A stretch of DNA of 64,000 bases from Rhodoferax sp. BLA1 (GTDB lineage: Bacteria; Pseudomonadota; Gammaproteobacteria; Burkholderiales; Burkholderiaceae_C). The position numbers and the translations under genes were made by a program. Under the pieces are notes generated by a model. That model ran no database searches, had not been told where the DNA came from, and was given only the letters and a program-made list of their open reading frames with translations. Positions 8,097-17,550 of this stretch are shown here, one piece after another. Within the stretch, counting starts at the first letter, position 1; each line of letters starts with the position of its first letter. The stretch covers positions 310,001 through 374,000 of the forward strand of contig NZ_SZVI01000001.1 of the NCBI RefSeq assembly GCF_013416775.1. The letters run 5' to 3'.

Positions 8097-9686
8097 TCAT
8101 TGCGCGGGATGCAGAAAAACGATGAACTCGCGGTCTGCGGTGAGCATGTGGCGCGCCACCACTTCCTGGGTCAGGTAGACAAACAACTCACCCACCAACA
8201 GCTGCCCCCCCTTGAACTGCACCGCCAGCGTGTGGGCCTGGTCCAACAACTCGCGGTGTAGTCTGGCGTGCTCGACCGCACCGGGATAACCGGTTTGGTG
8301 AAGAAACACCTCTTCTTCACGAAAGTGTTCCGCAATGTCGGCCACAAAGTCGTCGATATGTTGTGCGATTTCGGCCACACCGCGCCCGGCCACAATCACA
8401 TCCAGAATTCTGTTGGCCTCACTAAACAGCCTGTGGTGGTGGCTATCGATGACCAGATTGCCACTCTCATAACGCTGGTGCCAGACCAAGGGCAGCAGTC
8501 TGCCGGGCACCTGCGCAGACACGGCGACCGTCTGCGCCAACTGCACCCGATTGCGCCCGCCCTGTTTGGCCAGGTACAGCGCCTCATCAGCGGCACTGAG
8601 CAACGCCAAAGCGTCAACATAACCACCGTCAACCATGGCCGCCACCCCCATGCTCACGGTCAGACGCCCCAAAGGCGCCTTGGCATGGGGCAGGTTCAAC
8701 TGCTCCACCGATTGCCGCACGGCATCCGCCAGGCGCTGGCCATCCTCGGCAAGGGTGTTGGGCAGAATCAGCAGGAACTCTTCGCCCCCATAACGCGCCG
8801 CCAGATCACCGGCCCGGCGCATGCCCGACTGGATCACCTGCGCAATGTGCCGCAGGCACTCATCACCGGCCAGATGGCCATAGTGGTCGTTGTAGGGTTT
8901 GAAGAAATCAATGTCGATCATCACCACCGCAAAGGGCTGCTTGGAGCGCTTGAACCGCGCCCACTCCTGGGTCAGCACTTTGTTGAGGTGGCGGCGATTG
9001 GCCAGCCCGGTGAGTTCATCCTGGGTGGCCAGCTGGCGGTTCTGGTCATCGGCCCGATCTTTGGACATCAGCACAAAACCAATCGACAGCAAGACCAGGG
9101 TCACCAGCGCCCCCAGCAAACTGATGACCTGCACAGGGTTGGTTCCGGCCGCATCCCGCAGCCCAACAGACCCGGCACGCAGCACCTCCAGCATCCGAAA
9201 AGTCAACAAGGCCATCGCCATCACCAGCCCGGTCATCAAAAAGTACTGGCCGTGTCCGGGTGTCTGACGGCGAGCCTGCAACATCAGCCCCAAGGCCAAA
9301 CCGGCCTGAAACAACGAGATCAGACTGACCAGCAGCGAGCGGTAGGCTGGGTGCTCAAAAAGGACCACAAAGGCCACCGCCTGGGCCACCACAGGCGCCC
9401 AGACCAACACCCGGGGTGCTGGCCGCCGGTAAAACTCGAACAAACCCTCTGCAAACAAAGCCCAGGCACTGGCTCGCAACAACACGGCAGAAAACAAACC
9501 CACAAACTGGCCCAAGGTGCCAACCTGGCTGAAAAACACATACGACGCAATGTGCAGAGCCAGCCCAACTGCCCAGTACCGCATGCCATCACGTTGGTCC
9601 TGATGCGCCACAACAGCCACCGATACGGCCAGTACGGCCCCCATCAGGACGATCACCAAAAGCAAGGTACGGATATCAACTGTCAT
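8097..9686 (-). CDS. Membrane diguanylate cyclase with C-terminal hemerythrin domain
   Basis: A 529-residue fusion. The first 230 residues contain about seven hydrophobic helices. A GGDEF domain follows, with the active-site motif GGEEF and an inhibitory RxxD site (RAGD) five residues before it, so it should make cyclic di-GMP and be product-inhibited. The last 120 residues form a bacteriohemerythrin: His in IDSHHHRLF, EHF and REEE, VEHARLH, and ARHMLTAD give the full set of diiron ligands. Such domains bind oxygen, so it is probably an oxygen or redox sensor. It reads leftwards, upstream of nifB. The ATG at 9686 directly precedes the first membrane helix. Confidence 0.9.
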   Translation of the reverse strand: MTVDIRTLLLVIVLMGAVLAVSVAVVAHQDQRDGMRYWAVGLALHIASYVFFSQVGTLGQFVGLFSAVLLRASAWALFAEGLFEFYRRPAPRVLVWAPVVAQAVAFVVLFEHPAYRSLLVSLISLFQAGLALGLMLQARRQTPGHGQYFLMTGLVMAMALLTFRMLEVLRAGSVGLRDAAGTNPVQVISLLGALVTLVLLSIGFVLMSKDRADDQNRQLATQDELTGLANRRHLNKVLTQEWARFKRSKQPFAVVMIDIDFFKPYNDHYGHLAGDECLRHIAQVIQSGMRRAGDLAARYGGEEFLLILPNTLAEDGQRLADAVRQSVEQLNLPHAKAPLGRLTVSMGVAAMVDGGYVDALALLSAADEALYLAKQGGRNRVQLAQTVAVSAQVPGRLLPLVWHQRYESGNLVIDSHHHRLFSEANRILDVIVAGRGVAEIAQHIDDFVADIAEHFREEEVFLHQTGYPGAVEHARLHRELLDQAHTLAVQFKGGQLLVGELFVYLTQEVVARHMLTADREFIVFLHPAQ

Positions 9687-10266
9687 GCGCCTATTGTCTC
9701 GCATGGTTGCTATGAGATTGGAAGTCCATCGCGTGCTGCCGGAAACTGGTGAACGTGGAGCTGTTTGCGCCCTTGATGGTTTGATTTCTGTGGGTTCAAT
9801 CCCGCTTTCTCGAACCCCTGGGGTGCCATACCGAGGCAATGTCCTTTTGGCGCGGCGGCTGTGGGTGGCAGGAGATGGGCAGGGGCGGCGGCCTCATACT
9901 GCCAAATGCGCAGAAATCGGCCGCCACCCCTACCCATCCCCTGCTGGCGAGCGACATTTGAACGCGAAAAAGAAGACAAAAGGCAAGGAGGGGCAGACGA
10001 CCGAGATGCAGCGGGAGGGGTAACCCAGTCAGTCATTGCATGGAACATGAGGGGCTGCGTAAACCGGCTAGATCCTCCACGTGAGCCCCGAATGCGCTAT
10101 CCGATTTGAGTTTAGATGGTCGCCTGCCGGTCGCCGCTGGCAGCGTTGCCATTGCGGACTGGTGTGAAGCCATCGGCTACAGCGAGACTGGGATGAGCTT
10201 CGCCTTCAAGTGCTGAATCGACACCAGCGGCTCTGTGTGGCTAAACGTCACTTGCGCCGTTTCGAC
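9687..10266. other. Intergenic region with a large hairpin and a coding-like remnant
   Basis: No convincing gene was found. It holds the inverted repeat at 9874-9938. On the plus strand, the frame ending at the TGA near 10216 translates to LPVAAGSVAIADWCEAIGY and on to FAFKC, with no good start. That may be the tail of a lost gene. I do not recognise it. Confidence 0.5.
9874..9938. repeat. Inverted repeat, 20-base arms
   Basis: GATGGGCAGGGGCGGCGGCC (9874-9893) is matched by its inverted counterpart at 9919-9938 with two G-T type differences, around a 25-base loop. It could be a terminator-like or cruciform structure. There is no T-tract, so a classical terminator is unlikely. Confidence 0.7.
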
Positions 10267-11037
10267 TCATGGATAGAGTTGATGCAGAAGCATCATGATG
10301 GGCCCCCACTCGGGGAAGTCCGTGCGCGTGAAGTACACCCGTTTCAGGATTTGCCGCAGGATTGGCAATGGGCCGGCCTTGGGGCTCAGCATCCTCAATT
10401 CGTGTTCGTGCGCCCAGTCGGAATGCTTGATGGACACGGCTCGTGACATCGAGCGTGCCATCCACCTTGCAATGAATTCATGAGTTTGCGAGTGCTTGTG
10501 AAGTTGCTCCACTGTCCAGTCCGGATGCTTGTCCCCCACAGCGAGCAGCTCTGCCCGCATGTCCTCAAAGCGATCATGAACGCGCGGCTGGTCGGTGTAG
10601 TGGACGAACGTGGGCCGCAGGCTGAACTGTTCGATCACATCCCTAGGCCACTCGAACTCAAAGCACACTCCGCGCCCGTCGTTGCAGTAGTAGGCCCACA
10701 TCGGCTGGTTATCGGGGCGCTTGGTGCCGGAGAAGATGCCCACGCGCTGGCAATTGGCCGCGAAGGTCTGGTCCTCCTCTCGGATCAGTTTTGAGAGGTA
10801 CTCAGCACTTTCCTCCTCTGGCTCGTACTTGGCGGGCTCCTTGCGTTGAATTGCCAGTTCTGTGAGCGTTTGCGCCAAGGTCCGGGCGTAGGAGAAGGGG
10901 TCTGCCGGAGCGAACTTGGCCTCCAGTGAGTCGTTTAGTTCGCCAGCGTGGGCGAAGTAGCAGGCGCCGTCCGACAGGCCACGTAGGGCAGCTGCGCCTG
11001 AACGGTACTTGAAGTTCACGAGCAGACGGTCTGTCAT
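10267..11037 (-). CDS. DUF2971-family protein
   Basis: A 256-residue soluble protein. It matches the DUF2971 pattern: a YRS segment near the start, MWAYYCNDGRGVCFEFEW in the middle (usual form W..Y...H.G.CLEF) and WAHEHELRML near the end (usual form W..E.E.R). The biochemical activity of the family is unknown; members are often found in defence or mobile regions. It stands alone beside the repeat-flanked AAA/RloB module on the same strand, so it may belong to the same accessory region. Confidence 0.8.
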   Translation of the reverse strand: MTDRLLVNFKYRSGAAALRGLSDGACYFAHAGELNDSLEAKFAPADPFSYARTLAQTLTELAIQRKEPAKYEPEEESAEYLSKLIREEDQTFAANCQRVGIFSGTKRPDNQPMWAYYCNDGRGVCFEFEWPRDVIEQFSLRPTFVHYTDQPRVHDRFEDMRAELLAVGDKHPDWTVEQLHKHSQTHEFIARWMARSMSRAVSIKHSDWAHEHELRMLSPKAGPLPILRQILKRVYFTRTDFPEWGPIMMLLHQLYP

Positions 11038-11162
11038 TTAGATAGATTTGTGGTCGCAGTTACGCGGAGGCCCTTGCAGCGCCAGTTTACAACTCGCTTC
11101 GTGGAGTGTCGGCTGCCAGCGTCAAGCTGACTTGTCTCCACCATCAACGCATCCAGGTATGT
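11038..11162. other. Gap upstream of the DUF2971 gene
   Basis: The 125 bases between the DUF2971 start and the left direct repeat. They presumably carry that gene's promoter, but I see no clear -35/-10 pair. Confidence 0.3.
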
Positions 11163-11345
11163 TGAAGGCGGGTGGTGGGGTTGCCGGGCGCAGAACCTAT
11201 TCGCGTGATGAGACTGGCGGCGCACCACCCTCAGCGGCAACACCCCAACAAGCGCTCAACCAACACCGTATCCCGCGAGGGGGCCGGAGAACGGCAACCC
11301 CACCGCCCGACTGGCGCCACGCGAACCCAAGAGCCAAAGACACTG
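11163..11345 (+). repeat. Structured element, left copy of the direct repeat
   Basis: Nearly identical to 13557-13750. Both copies fold into a long outer stem: here 11169-11186 pairs with 11292-11309 over 18 base pairs with one T-G pair. Differences between the copies inside the stem all keep pairing. This copy is followed by a family-1 palindrome and a decayed nifA tail. Confidence 0.8.
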
Positions 11346-11349
11346 CGTA

Positions 11350-11396
11350 ATCAATAGCTACTAGCCCTTATTCCAAAAGGGCTAGAGGCCAATTTC
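11350..11396 (+). repeat. Family-1 intergenic palindrome
   Basis: ATAGCTACTAGCCCTTATTC then AAAAGGGCTAGAGGCCAATTT. The AGCCCTT/AAGGGCT arms form a short hairpin. It lies inside the left direct repeat. Confidence 0.85.
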
Positions 11397-11403
11397 TCTT
11401 AGA

Positions 11404-11475
11404 ACTCTCAAACACAGCCGCGAGCGGCTTTGGCCTGAACCCAGCAGCAGCGCTCCATGGACCAGATCGACCTTA
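11404..11475 (-). pseudogene. Decayed 3' fragment of nifA
   Basis: On the minus strand the sequence encodes SMERCCWVQAKAAR, matching WAMERCGWVQAKAAR in the C-terminal DNA-binding region of the intact NifA (13835-15529). About 80 bases of the true 3' end, including the rest of the helix-turn-helix, are missing. The fragment starts immediately after the rloB stop codon, so the duplication boundary coincides with the end of the inserted module. Confidence 0.85.
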
Positions 11476-12150
11476 TCAGGCGCGTAGCGTGGTCAGCAGT
11501 GTGACCAGTTCGTGCAAGGCGGTGAAGGGTTCGGGGGCGGTGTAGGCACTGAACTTCGCGGCCAGTGATTGCGCCCGTTGCGTCGCAGTTTCCAGCCGTG
11601 TGCGGGTGGTTGCAAATGCACCGCCTGCGCCCTTCTCGTAGCCGAGAATGTGCTGCTTCAAACGCGCCATCACCTCGTCGCGGTGGATCGGTGCCTGAAT
11701 ATCCTCGTAGTGCAACAGCAACCACAGCTCGAAGCAGGGAATGGATGCGATGGCCTTGAAGCTGGCCACCTGCCTGTCGTCATTGCGTAGCTTGCCGTTG
11801 AGCGATTTCGCCAGATTCAGTGCATCGAAATAGCTGTCGTGGTCGTCGCGGTCAAACACCGCATAGACCTGATCGAAGCTCTTGGGGCGAATGCCTTTGA
11901 CCAAATCGCCTTCGTCAAACAGTTGCTGGGCGTAACGCACCACCTGGATGGGCGCGGTGCCCAGTTGCCCCGGTTGCACTGCCACGTTGGCGGAATGCAG
12001 CTGATGCGCGGTGCGAATCTCTTCCAGATACAGCGGTTCGGTTTTGCTGCCCTCGGTCACGATCAGAATGCGGGCGTAACTGGCGCGCCGTGCCTGTTTG
12101 ACCGTTTTGCGGCGCAACTGACGGTCTTTGGCCTGGTTGTCGCGCCCCAT
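11476..12150 (-). CDS. RloB-family protein (AAA ATPase partner)
   Basis: A 224-residue RloB-family protein with a basic N terminus. The motifs VTEGSKTEP (near residue 31) and VFDRDDHD (near residue 98) are the conserved acidic blocks of the family, proposed to be TOPRIM-like and so probably nuclease-related. Its start overlaps the stop of the ATPase gene by one base (TGATG), which couples the pair. ATPase plus RloB pairs occur in restriction islands and in AbiL-type abortive infection, so anti-phage defence is likely by analogy. The last two codons already lie in sequence shared with the nifA tail. Confidence 0.85.
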   Translation of the reverse strand: MGRDNQAKDRQLRRKTVKQARRASYARILIVTEGSKTEPLYLEEIRTAHQLHSANVAVQPGQLGTAPIQVVRYAQQLFDEGDLVKGIRPKSFDQVYAVFDRDDHDSYFDALNLAKSLNGKLRNDDRQVASFKAIASIPCFELWLLLHYEDIQAPIHRDEVMARLKQHILGYEKGAGGAFATTRTRLETATQRAQSLAAKFSAYTAPEPFTALHELVTLLTTLRA

Positions 12151-13421
12151 CAGCGTGTCGCTCCCAGGGCCTGATTGCGCAGCAAGGGCAGTGCCCCGTA
12201 GCGCCCTTGCAGATAACCGCGCTCCAGCGCTTCATTCTTGCGCGGGCTGAAGTCGAGCAAGGGATACAGCGATGAGCTTTGATCCGGGCGCTTTTCCACA
12301 AACCAGACCTGATCGCGGCGAAACAGGCCGTAAGCATCGAGCAGCGAGGTGTCGTGCGTGGTAAAGATCAGTTGCGCACCGCCAGTGTTGGCTTCGGGGT
12401 TGTGGAACAAGCGCACCAGCGCCTGCACCAGCAGCGTGTGCAGGCTGGTATCGAGCTCATCCACCACCAGCGTCAAGCCCTTGTTGAGGATGTCCAGAAT
12501 AGGCCCGGTCAGGAACAACAGGTTGCGGGTACCGCTGGATTCGTCCATCAGGTCAAACACCGCCTTGCCGTGTTCGGTGATGTGGTGAAACTTCACTTCG
12601 TCCACCGCCTGCTCACTGGCTGCCTCCTCGCGTTTACCGGTGGCGAGGTCGAACTTGATGCTATGCACCATGGCCTGCTTGGTGGCCACTTCAATGTCGG
12701 CAATGCTGATGTCGGCGGCACGCAGAAACTCACAAATGGCCTTGCGCTGCGTCTCTTGCTTGAGCAATTGCACCGAAAACTGCGGCGATAAAGGCGACTG
12801 CTCATTGATGATTACCAGCCGGTTGGCGAACCAGTCAAACACCGGGCGCAAGGCCTCACTGTTGAGCTGCACCGCCACCGACAGAAACAGGGCATTGGGT
12901 CGGGTGGCGCCCTCCCACAGGTTCTTGGCGCCCTTCAGGCTGGGGGCGGACTCATACACATCCTTGCCACTTTCGGCATCGAAGTGGCGCTCGACCCAGC
13001 GTTGTGGCTTGAAGGCCTTGTAGACCAAGAGATGCTCGCTGACGATGCGTTGCGCATTCATGGCAAATCCATATTGGTAGCGCACACCGGCGAGGATGAA
13101 GGTGACCTCAAACTCGGTTGGTTGGCTACCTGATGTGGTATCCAGCTTGAAGGGCTGGAGTTTGTCAAAAGTCTGGCCCGGCTGCAGAGCGGCCGACTCC
13201 AGCACCACGCCACGCATGTACTGCAGCGCCTTGATGAGGTTGGACTTGCCACTGGCGTTGGCACCATACACCACCGCGCTTTTGAGCAAATGCGGTGCCG
13301 CCTTCAGCCCGGTAGCCAGTGCATGGGTGTCCAGCAAGGTCTGGTCCGTGGACGCAACCAGGCTGAGCACCTGCTCGTCGCGCAGGCTACGGAAGTTCTT
13401 GACACGGAACTCGGTCAGCAT
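12150..13421 (-). CDS. AAA-family ATP-binding protein (RloA/AbiLi-like)
   Basis: A 423-residue SMC/ABC-like ATPase. MLTEFRVKNFRSL at the start is typical of the OLD/RecF-like group, with Walker A GANASGKS (residues 53-60), Walker B VVDELDTSLH and a late TTHDTSLLD histidine switch. It should bind and hydrolyse ATP and control its RloB partner. The ATG at 13421 has AGGTGA five bases upstream; a GTG nine bases earlier is the alternative. Upstream DNA (13431-13500) is clearly AT-rich compared with its surroundings, consistent with acquired DNA. Confidence 0.87.
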   Translation of the reverse strand: MLTEFRVKNFRSLRDEQVLSLVASTDQTLLDTHALATGLKAAPHLLKSAVVYGANASGKSNLIKALQYMRGVVLESAALQPGQTFDKLQPFKLDTTSGSQPTEFEVTFILAGVRYQYGFAMNAQRIVSEHLLVYKAFKPQRWVERHFDAESGKDVYESAPSLKGAKNLWEGATRPNALFLSVAVQLNSEALRPVFDWFANRLVIINEQSPLSPQFSVQLLKQETQRKAICEFLRAADISIADIEVATKQAMVHSIKFDLATGKREEAASEQAVDEVKFHHITEHGKAVFDLMDESSGTRNLLFLTGPILDILNKGLTLVVDELDTSLHTLLVQALVRLFHNPEANTGGAQLIFTTHDTSLLDAYGLFRRDQVWFVEKRPDQSSSLYPLLDFSPRKNEALERGYLQGRYGALPLLRNQALGATR

Positions 13422-13556
13422 TGAATTCACCTACCAAATATAAAAATATATTCGAATTATGAACCAATACTGCAAATTGTTTATTTATTTTTTAATCTAC
13501 ATGGATTTTCTGATGAACTGCAAACTGACCAACGCCAGGTGCGGATTAACACCAAC
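13422..13556 (-). promoter_or_regulatory. AT-rich promoter region of the ATPase-rloB pair
   Basis: The stretch 13431-13500 is far richer in A and T than the surrounding DNA and includes runs such as AAATATAAAAATATATTC. It probably holds the promoter. I cannot fix a single -35/-10 pair. Confidence 0.45.
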
Positions 13557-13750
13557 TGAAGGCGGGCGGTGGGGTTGCCGGGCGCAGAACCCATTCGCGT
13601 GATGAGACTGGCGGCGCACCACCCTCAGCGGCAACACCCCAACAAGCGCCCAACCAACATCGCATCCCGCGAGGGGGCCGGAGAACGGTAACCCCGCCGC
13701 CCGCCTGGCGCCACGCGAACCCAACAGCCCAAGAGCCCAAGAGCCCAAGA
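13557..13750 (+). repeat. Structured element, right copy of the direct repeat
   Basis: The partner of 11163-11345, 2,394 bases away in the same orientation. The outer stem pairs 13561-13580 with 13686-13705 over 20 base pairs with two T-G pairs. It lies between the ATPase promoter and the 3' end of the intact nifA. A tandem CCCAAGAG repeat follows the stem. Confidence 0.8.
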
Positions 13751-13759
13751 CACTACGCA

Positions 13760-13806
13760 ATCAATAGCTAAAAGCCCTTATTAAAAAAGGGCTAGAGGCC
13801 AATTTT
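13760..13806 (+). repeat. Family-1 intergenic palindrome
   Basis: ATAGCTAAAAGCCCTTATTA then AAAAAGGGCTAGAGGCCAATTT, 29 bases beyond the nifA stop. It may act as its terminator. Confidence 0.85.
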
Positions 13807-13834
13807 CCTCACAAAATGACCAAAAAGCCAAGCC

Positions 13835-15529
13835 TCAAAACTTACGCACCTCGATGCCGTTTTTCTGCAAGGCGTAGCCCATCTGGCGCGGTGATATTTT
13901 CAGCAGGCGGGCAGCTTTGGCCTGAACCCAGCCGCAGCGCTCCATGGCCCAGATCAGGCGCTCGCGTTCACCCTCGGGTTTGCCGTCGTTGTCGGGTGCG
14001 GCGGCAGGGACCGGGCTGCTGGCGCTGGCGGCCTCCTCGGCCGTAACGCTGTCGGGTGCGGCAGCGGCCGGTGCGGGTGGTACGGCGCGGGCGGGCACCG
14101 GGCCTTCCACCACCGGGATCTCACTGATGCGCTGCGGGGTGACTGCGTCCAGCCGCTCAATGTGGTGCAACACCTGGGTCAGGCAGCCATTGCCCTGGCA
14201 CGGGAAGGCCAGGTTGGTGATGGCGTCGTCGTGCGCCATGGTGGCGGTGCGCTCCACACAGTTCTCCAGCTCGCGCACATTGCCGGGCCAATAACAGCTG
14301 GTCAACACGCGCATAGCGGCCGGGCTGAACTGGGTGTTGCGGCCGTTTTCCTTGTTGAAACGGTCCAGAAACAGCTTGGCCATGGCGGGGATGTCTTCGC
14401 GGCGCTCGCGCAGCGGCGGCAGCTGGATGCTGACCACATTGATGCGGTAGTACAGGTCGGCGCGGAACTCGCCGGCCTGCACCATGCGCTCCAGGTTGCG
14501 GTTGGTGGCCAGGATCAGCCGCACATCGACCTTGACGCTGGTGGAGCCACCCACACGCTCAAACTCGCGCTCTTGCAACACCCGCAGCAGCTTGGCCTGG
14601 AAGGACGGCGAGATGTCGCCAATCTCGTCCAGAAACAGTGTGCCGCCGTGTGACATCTCAAAACGCCCCTTGCGCTGGCCCTGGGCACCGGTGAACGAGC
14701 CTTTTTCGTGGCCAAACAGCTCACTCTCGAGCAGCGACTCGGTCAGCGCGGCGCAGTTCACACGCACAAAGGCTTCACGTTTGCGGGGCGACAGGTTGTG
14801 CAGGGCGCGGGCAATCACCTCCTTGCCGGTGCCGCTCTCACCACGCAGCAGCACCGTGGTGCGCGAGGGCGCCACCTGGTGCACCTGCTCAAACACTTGC
14901 TGCATCGGCTTGGACATGCCTACCACTTGGTCGATCTGGTGCAGCGGCTTGAGCTCCTTGCTCATGCGGCGCACCTCGTCCTGCAAGGAGTCGTGGGCCG
15001 CCGTGACACTGCGGTGCAGCAGCAGCGCCTGGCCCATCAGGGTGGCCACCATCTTGAGCAGGCGCAGGTCGTTGGAGAAGCTGCGCTGCTCGCCCGGGTT
15101 CAGGCAGTCGATGGCCAGCACACCAAAGGTACGCCGGTCGGCGCTGATGGGGGTCACCAGCATCGCAATCGGGATGTCAGGGGTCTGGTCGGCGCCACCG
15201 GTGCGGTTCAGGAACAGCGGCTCGGTGCGCACATTGGGCACCACCACCTGGATGCCGTTGGCATACACCCGCCCGACAATGCCTTCGCCTGACTGAAAGT
15301 GCAGGCGCTGCTGCTCCTCACGGGTCAGGCCCACGGCACACAAGCCGTGCAAGCCACCTTCGGTTTCGCCCAGCACCACAAAGGCACGCCGCCAGTCGTA
15401 GGCATGCATCAGGTAATTGAGCGCCTCGCGAAAGGTCTTGGCCACGTCCAGCGACATCGCCAAGGTCTTGCTGACTTCATAGATCGCATTCAGCTCGCGC
15501 TGAGAGTCATTTGTCTGTGTGTTCACCAT
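13835..15529 (-). CDS. nifA: Nitrogenase regulator NifA, oxygen-sensitive class
   Basis: A 564-residue sigma-54 enhancer-binding protein that activates nif promoters. The N-terminal GAF domain covers about residues 20-175. The AAA+ domain has Walker A GESGTGKE (230-237), the sigma-54 contact loop as GSFTGA (277-282, with Ser where Ala is usual) and Walker B TLFLDE. The C-terminal helix-turn-helix lies in about the last 40 residues. Cys412-x11-Cys424-x19-Cys444-x4-Cys449 is the full cysteine set of NifA proteins that sense oxygen or redox directly without NifL. An Ala/Pro-rich linker precedes the helix-turn-helix. The ATG at 15529 has GGAG six bases upstream. It is divergent from the isc genes. 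Confidence 0.96.
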   Translation of the reverse strand: MVNTQTNDSQRELNAIYEVSKTLAMSLDVAKTFREALNYLMHAYDWRRAFVVLGETEGGLHGLCAVGLTREEQQRLHFQSGEGIVGRVYANGIQVVVPNVRTEPLFLNRTGGADQTPDIPIAMLVTPISADRRTFGVLAIDCLNPGEQRSFSNDLRLLKMVATLMGQALLLHRSVTAAHDSLQDEVRRMSKELKPLHQIDQVVGMSKPMQQVFEQVHQVAPSRTTVLLRGESGTGKEVIARALHNLSPRKREAFVRVNCAALTESLLESELFGHEKGSFTGAQGQRKGRFEMSHGGTLFLDEIGDISPSFQAKLLRVLQEREFERVGGSTSVKVDVRLILATNRNLERMVQAGEFRADLYYRINVVSIQLPPLRERREDIPAMAKLFLDRFNKENGRNTQFSPAAMRVLTSCYWPGNVRELENCVERTATMAHDDAITNLAFPCQGNGCLTQVLHHIERLDAVTPQRISEIPVVEGPVPARAVPPAPAAAAPDSVTAEEAASASSPVPAAAPDNDGKPEGERERLIWAMERCGWVQAKAARLLKISPRQMGYALQKNGIEVRKF

Positions 15530-15744
15530 ATGAAACTCCGTGTGACGCAATGCGGTACCTCTGCACAGGCCCTGGTACCCGTTCTAGCAATAAACGCACC
15601 AGCAAGAGGGTTTTGTCAGCCGGTTGCGCGGTGATGGCGAGCGTTCACGACAAACATGACAAGGCCGCAGGGCTTTGACTGGCGCCAACTGACAAAAACA
15701 ACAAACCCACAGGTCCAAAGTGCCTGCCAAGTGCCCATTTGGCG

Positions 15745-15760
15745 TGGCACCGAAATTGCG
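15745..15760 (+). promoter_or_regulatory. Sigma-54 (-24/-12) promoter of the iscS operon
   Basis: TGGCACCGAAATTGCG matches the consensus TGGCAC-N5-TTGC exactly, 36 bases before the iscS start. I see no perfect TGT-N10-ACA site between it and nifA, so the activator site is either degenerate or different. Confidence 0.9.
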
Positions 15761-15795
15761 GACGGGGGCTGTCACCCCTTTTTTTGGAGCAGCCC

Positions 15796-17040
<1,245 letters not shown>

Positions 17041-17076
17041 TGAACGCCCCCCTCAACTGACAACAGGAGAACACAT

Positions 17077-17511
17077 ATGGCCTACAGCGACAAGGTGGTG
17101 GACCACTACGAAAACCCGCGCAACGTCGGCTCGTTCGCGGCGGACGACGAGAACGTGGGCACCGGCATGGTGGGTGCGCCCGCCTGTGGTGATGTGATGC
17201 GCCTGCAGATCCGGGTCAACGCCCAGGGCGTGATCGAAGACGCCAAGTTCAAGACCTACGGCTGCGGCTCGGCGATTGCGTCAAGCTCGTTGGTGACCGA
17301 GTGGGTGCGCGGGCGCACGCTGGACGAGGCGCTGGCGATCAAAAACTCGGACATCTCCGAAGAGCTGGCGCTGCCGCCAGTCAAGATCCACTGCTCGATC
17401 CTCGCCGAAGACGCCATCAAAGCGGCGGTGGCGGACTTCCGCGCGCGCCACCCGGCGGGTGCGGCCACCCTGGTGTCGGAGCAGATCGCGTGTGCTTCGA
17501 GCACCCGCTGA
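17077..17511 (+). CDS. iscU: Fe-S cluster scaffold IscU
   Basis: A 144-residue scaffold on which IscS sulfur and iron form [2Fe-2S] and [4Fe-4S] clusters. The three cluster cysteines are Cys37 (APACGD), Cys63 (YGCGSA) and Cys106 (IHCSIL). The chaperone-recognition motif LPPVK just before Cys106 matches the HscA encoded downstream. AGGAGA precedes the ATG. The C terminus is about 16 residues longer than in E. coli IscU and contains an extra cysteine. Confidence 0.95.
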   Translation: MAYSDKVVDHYENPRNVGSFAADDENVGTGMVGAPACGDVMRLQIRVNAQGVIEDAKFKTYGCGSAIASSSLVTEWVRGRTLDEALAIKNSDISEELALPPVKIHCSILAEDAIKAAVADFRARHPAGAATLVSEQIACASSTR

Positions 17512-17550
17512 CCCCTTGCCCACTTTAACTTTTGTAGCAAAGGACTCACC

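Noticed and set aside
9686..9839. A longer start for the diguanylate cyclase
   Set aside because: The extra 51 residues are polar and unlike a membrane protein N terminus; the ATG at 9686 leads straight into the first hydrophobic helix.
13557..13750. Possible integron attC site in the structured element
   Set aside because: A GCCCAAC/GTTGGGC core is present once, but no second core in the inverted position is found on either side, and no integrase is nearby.
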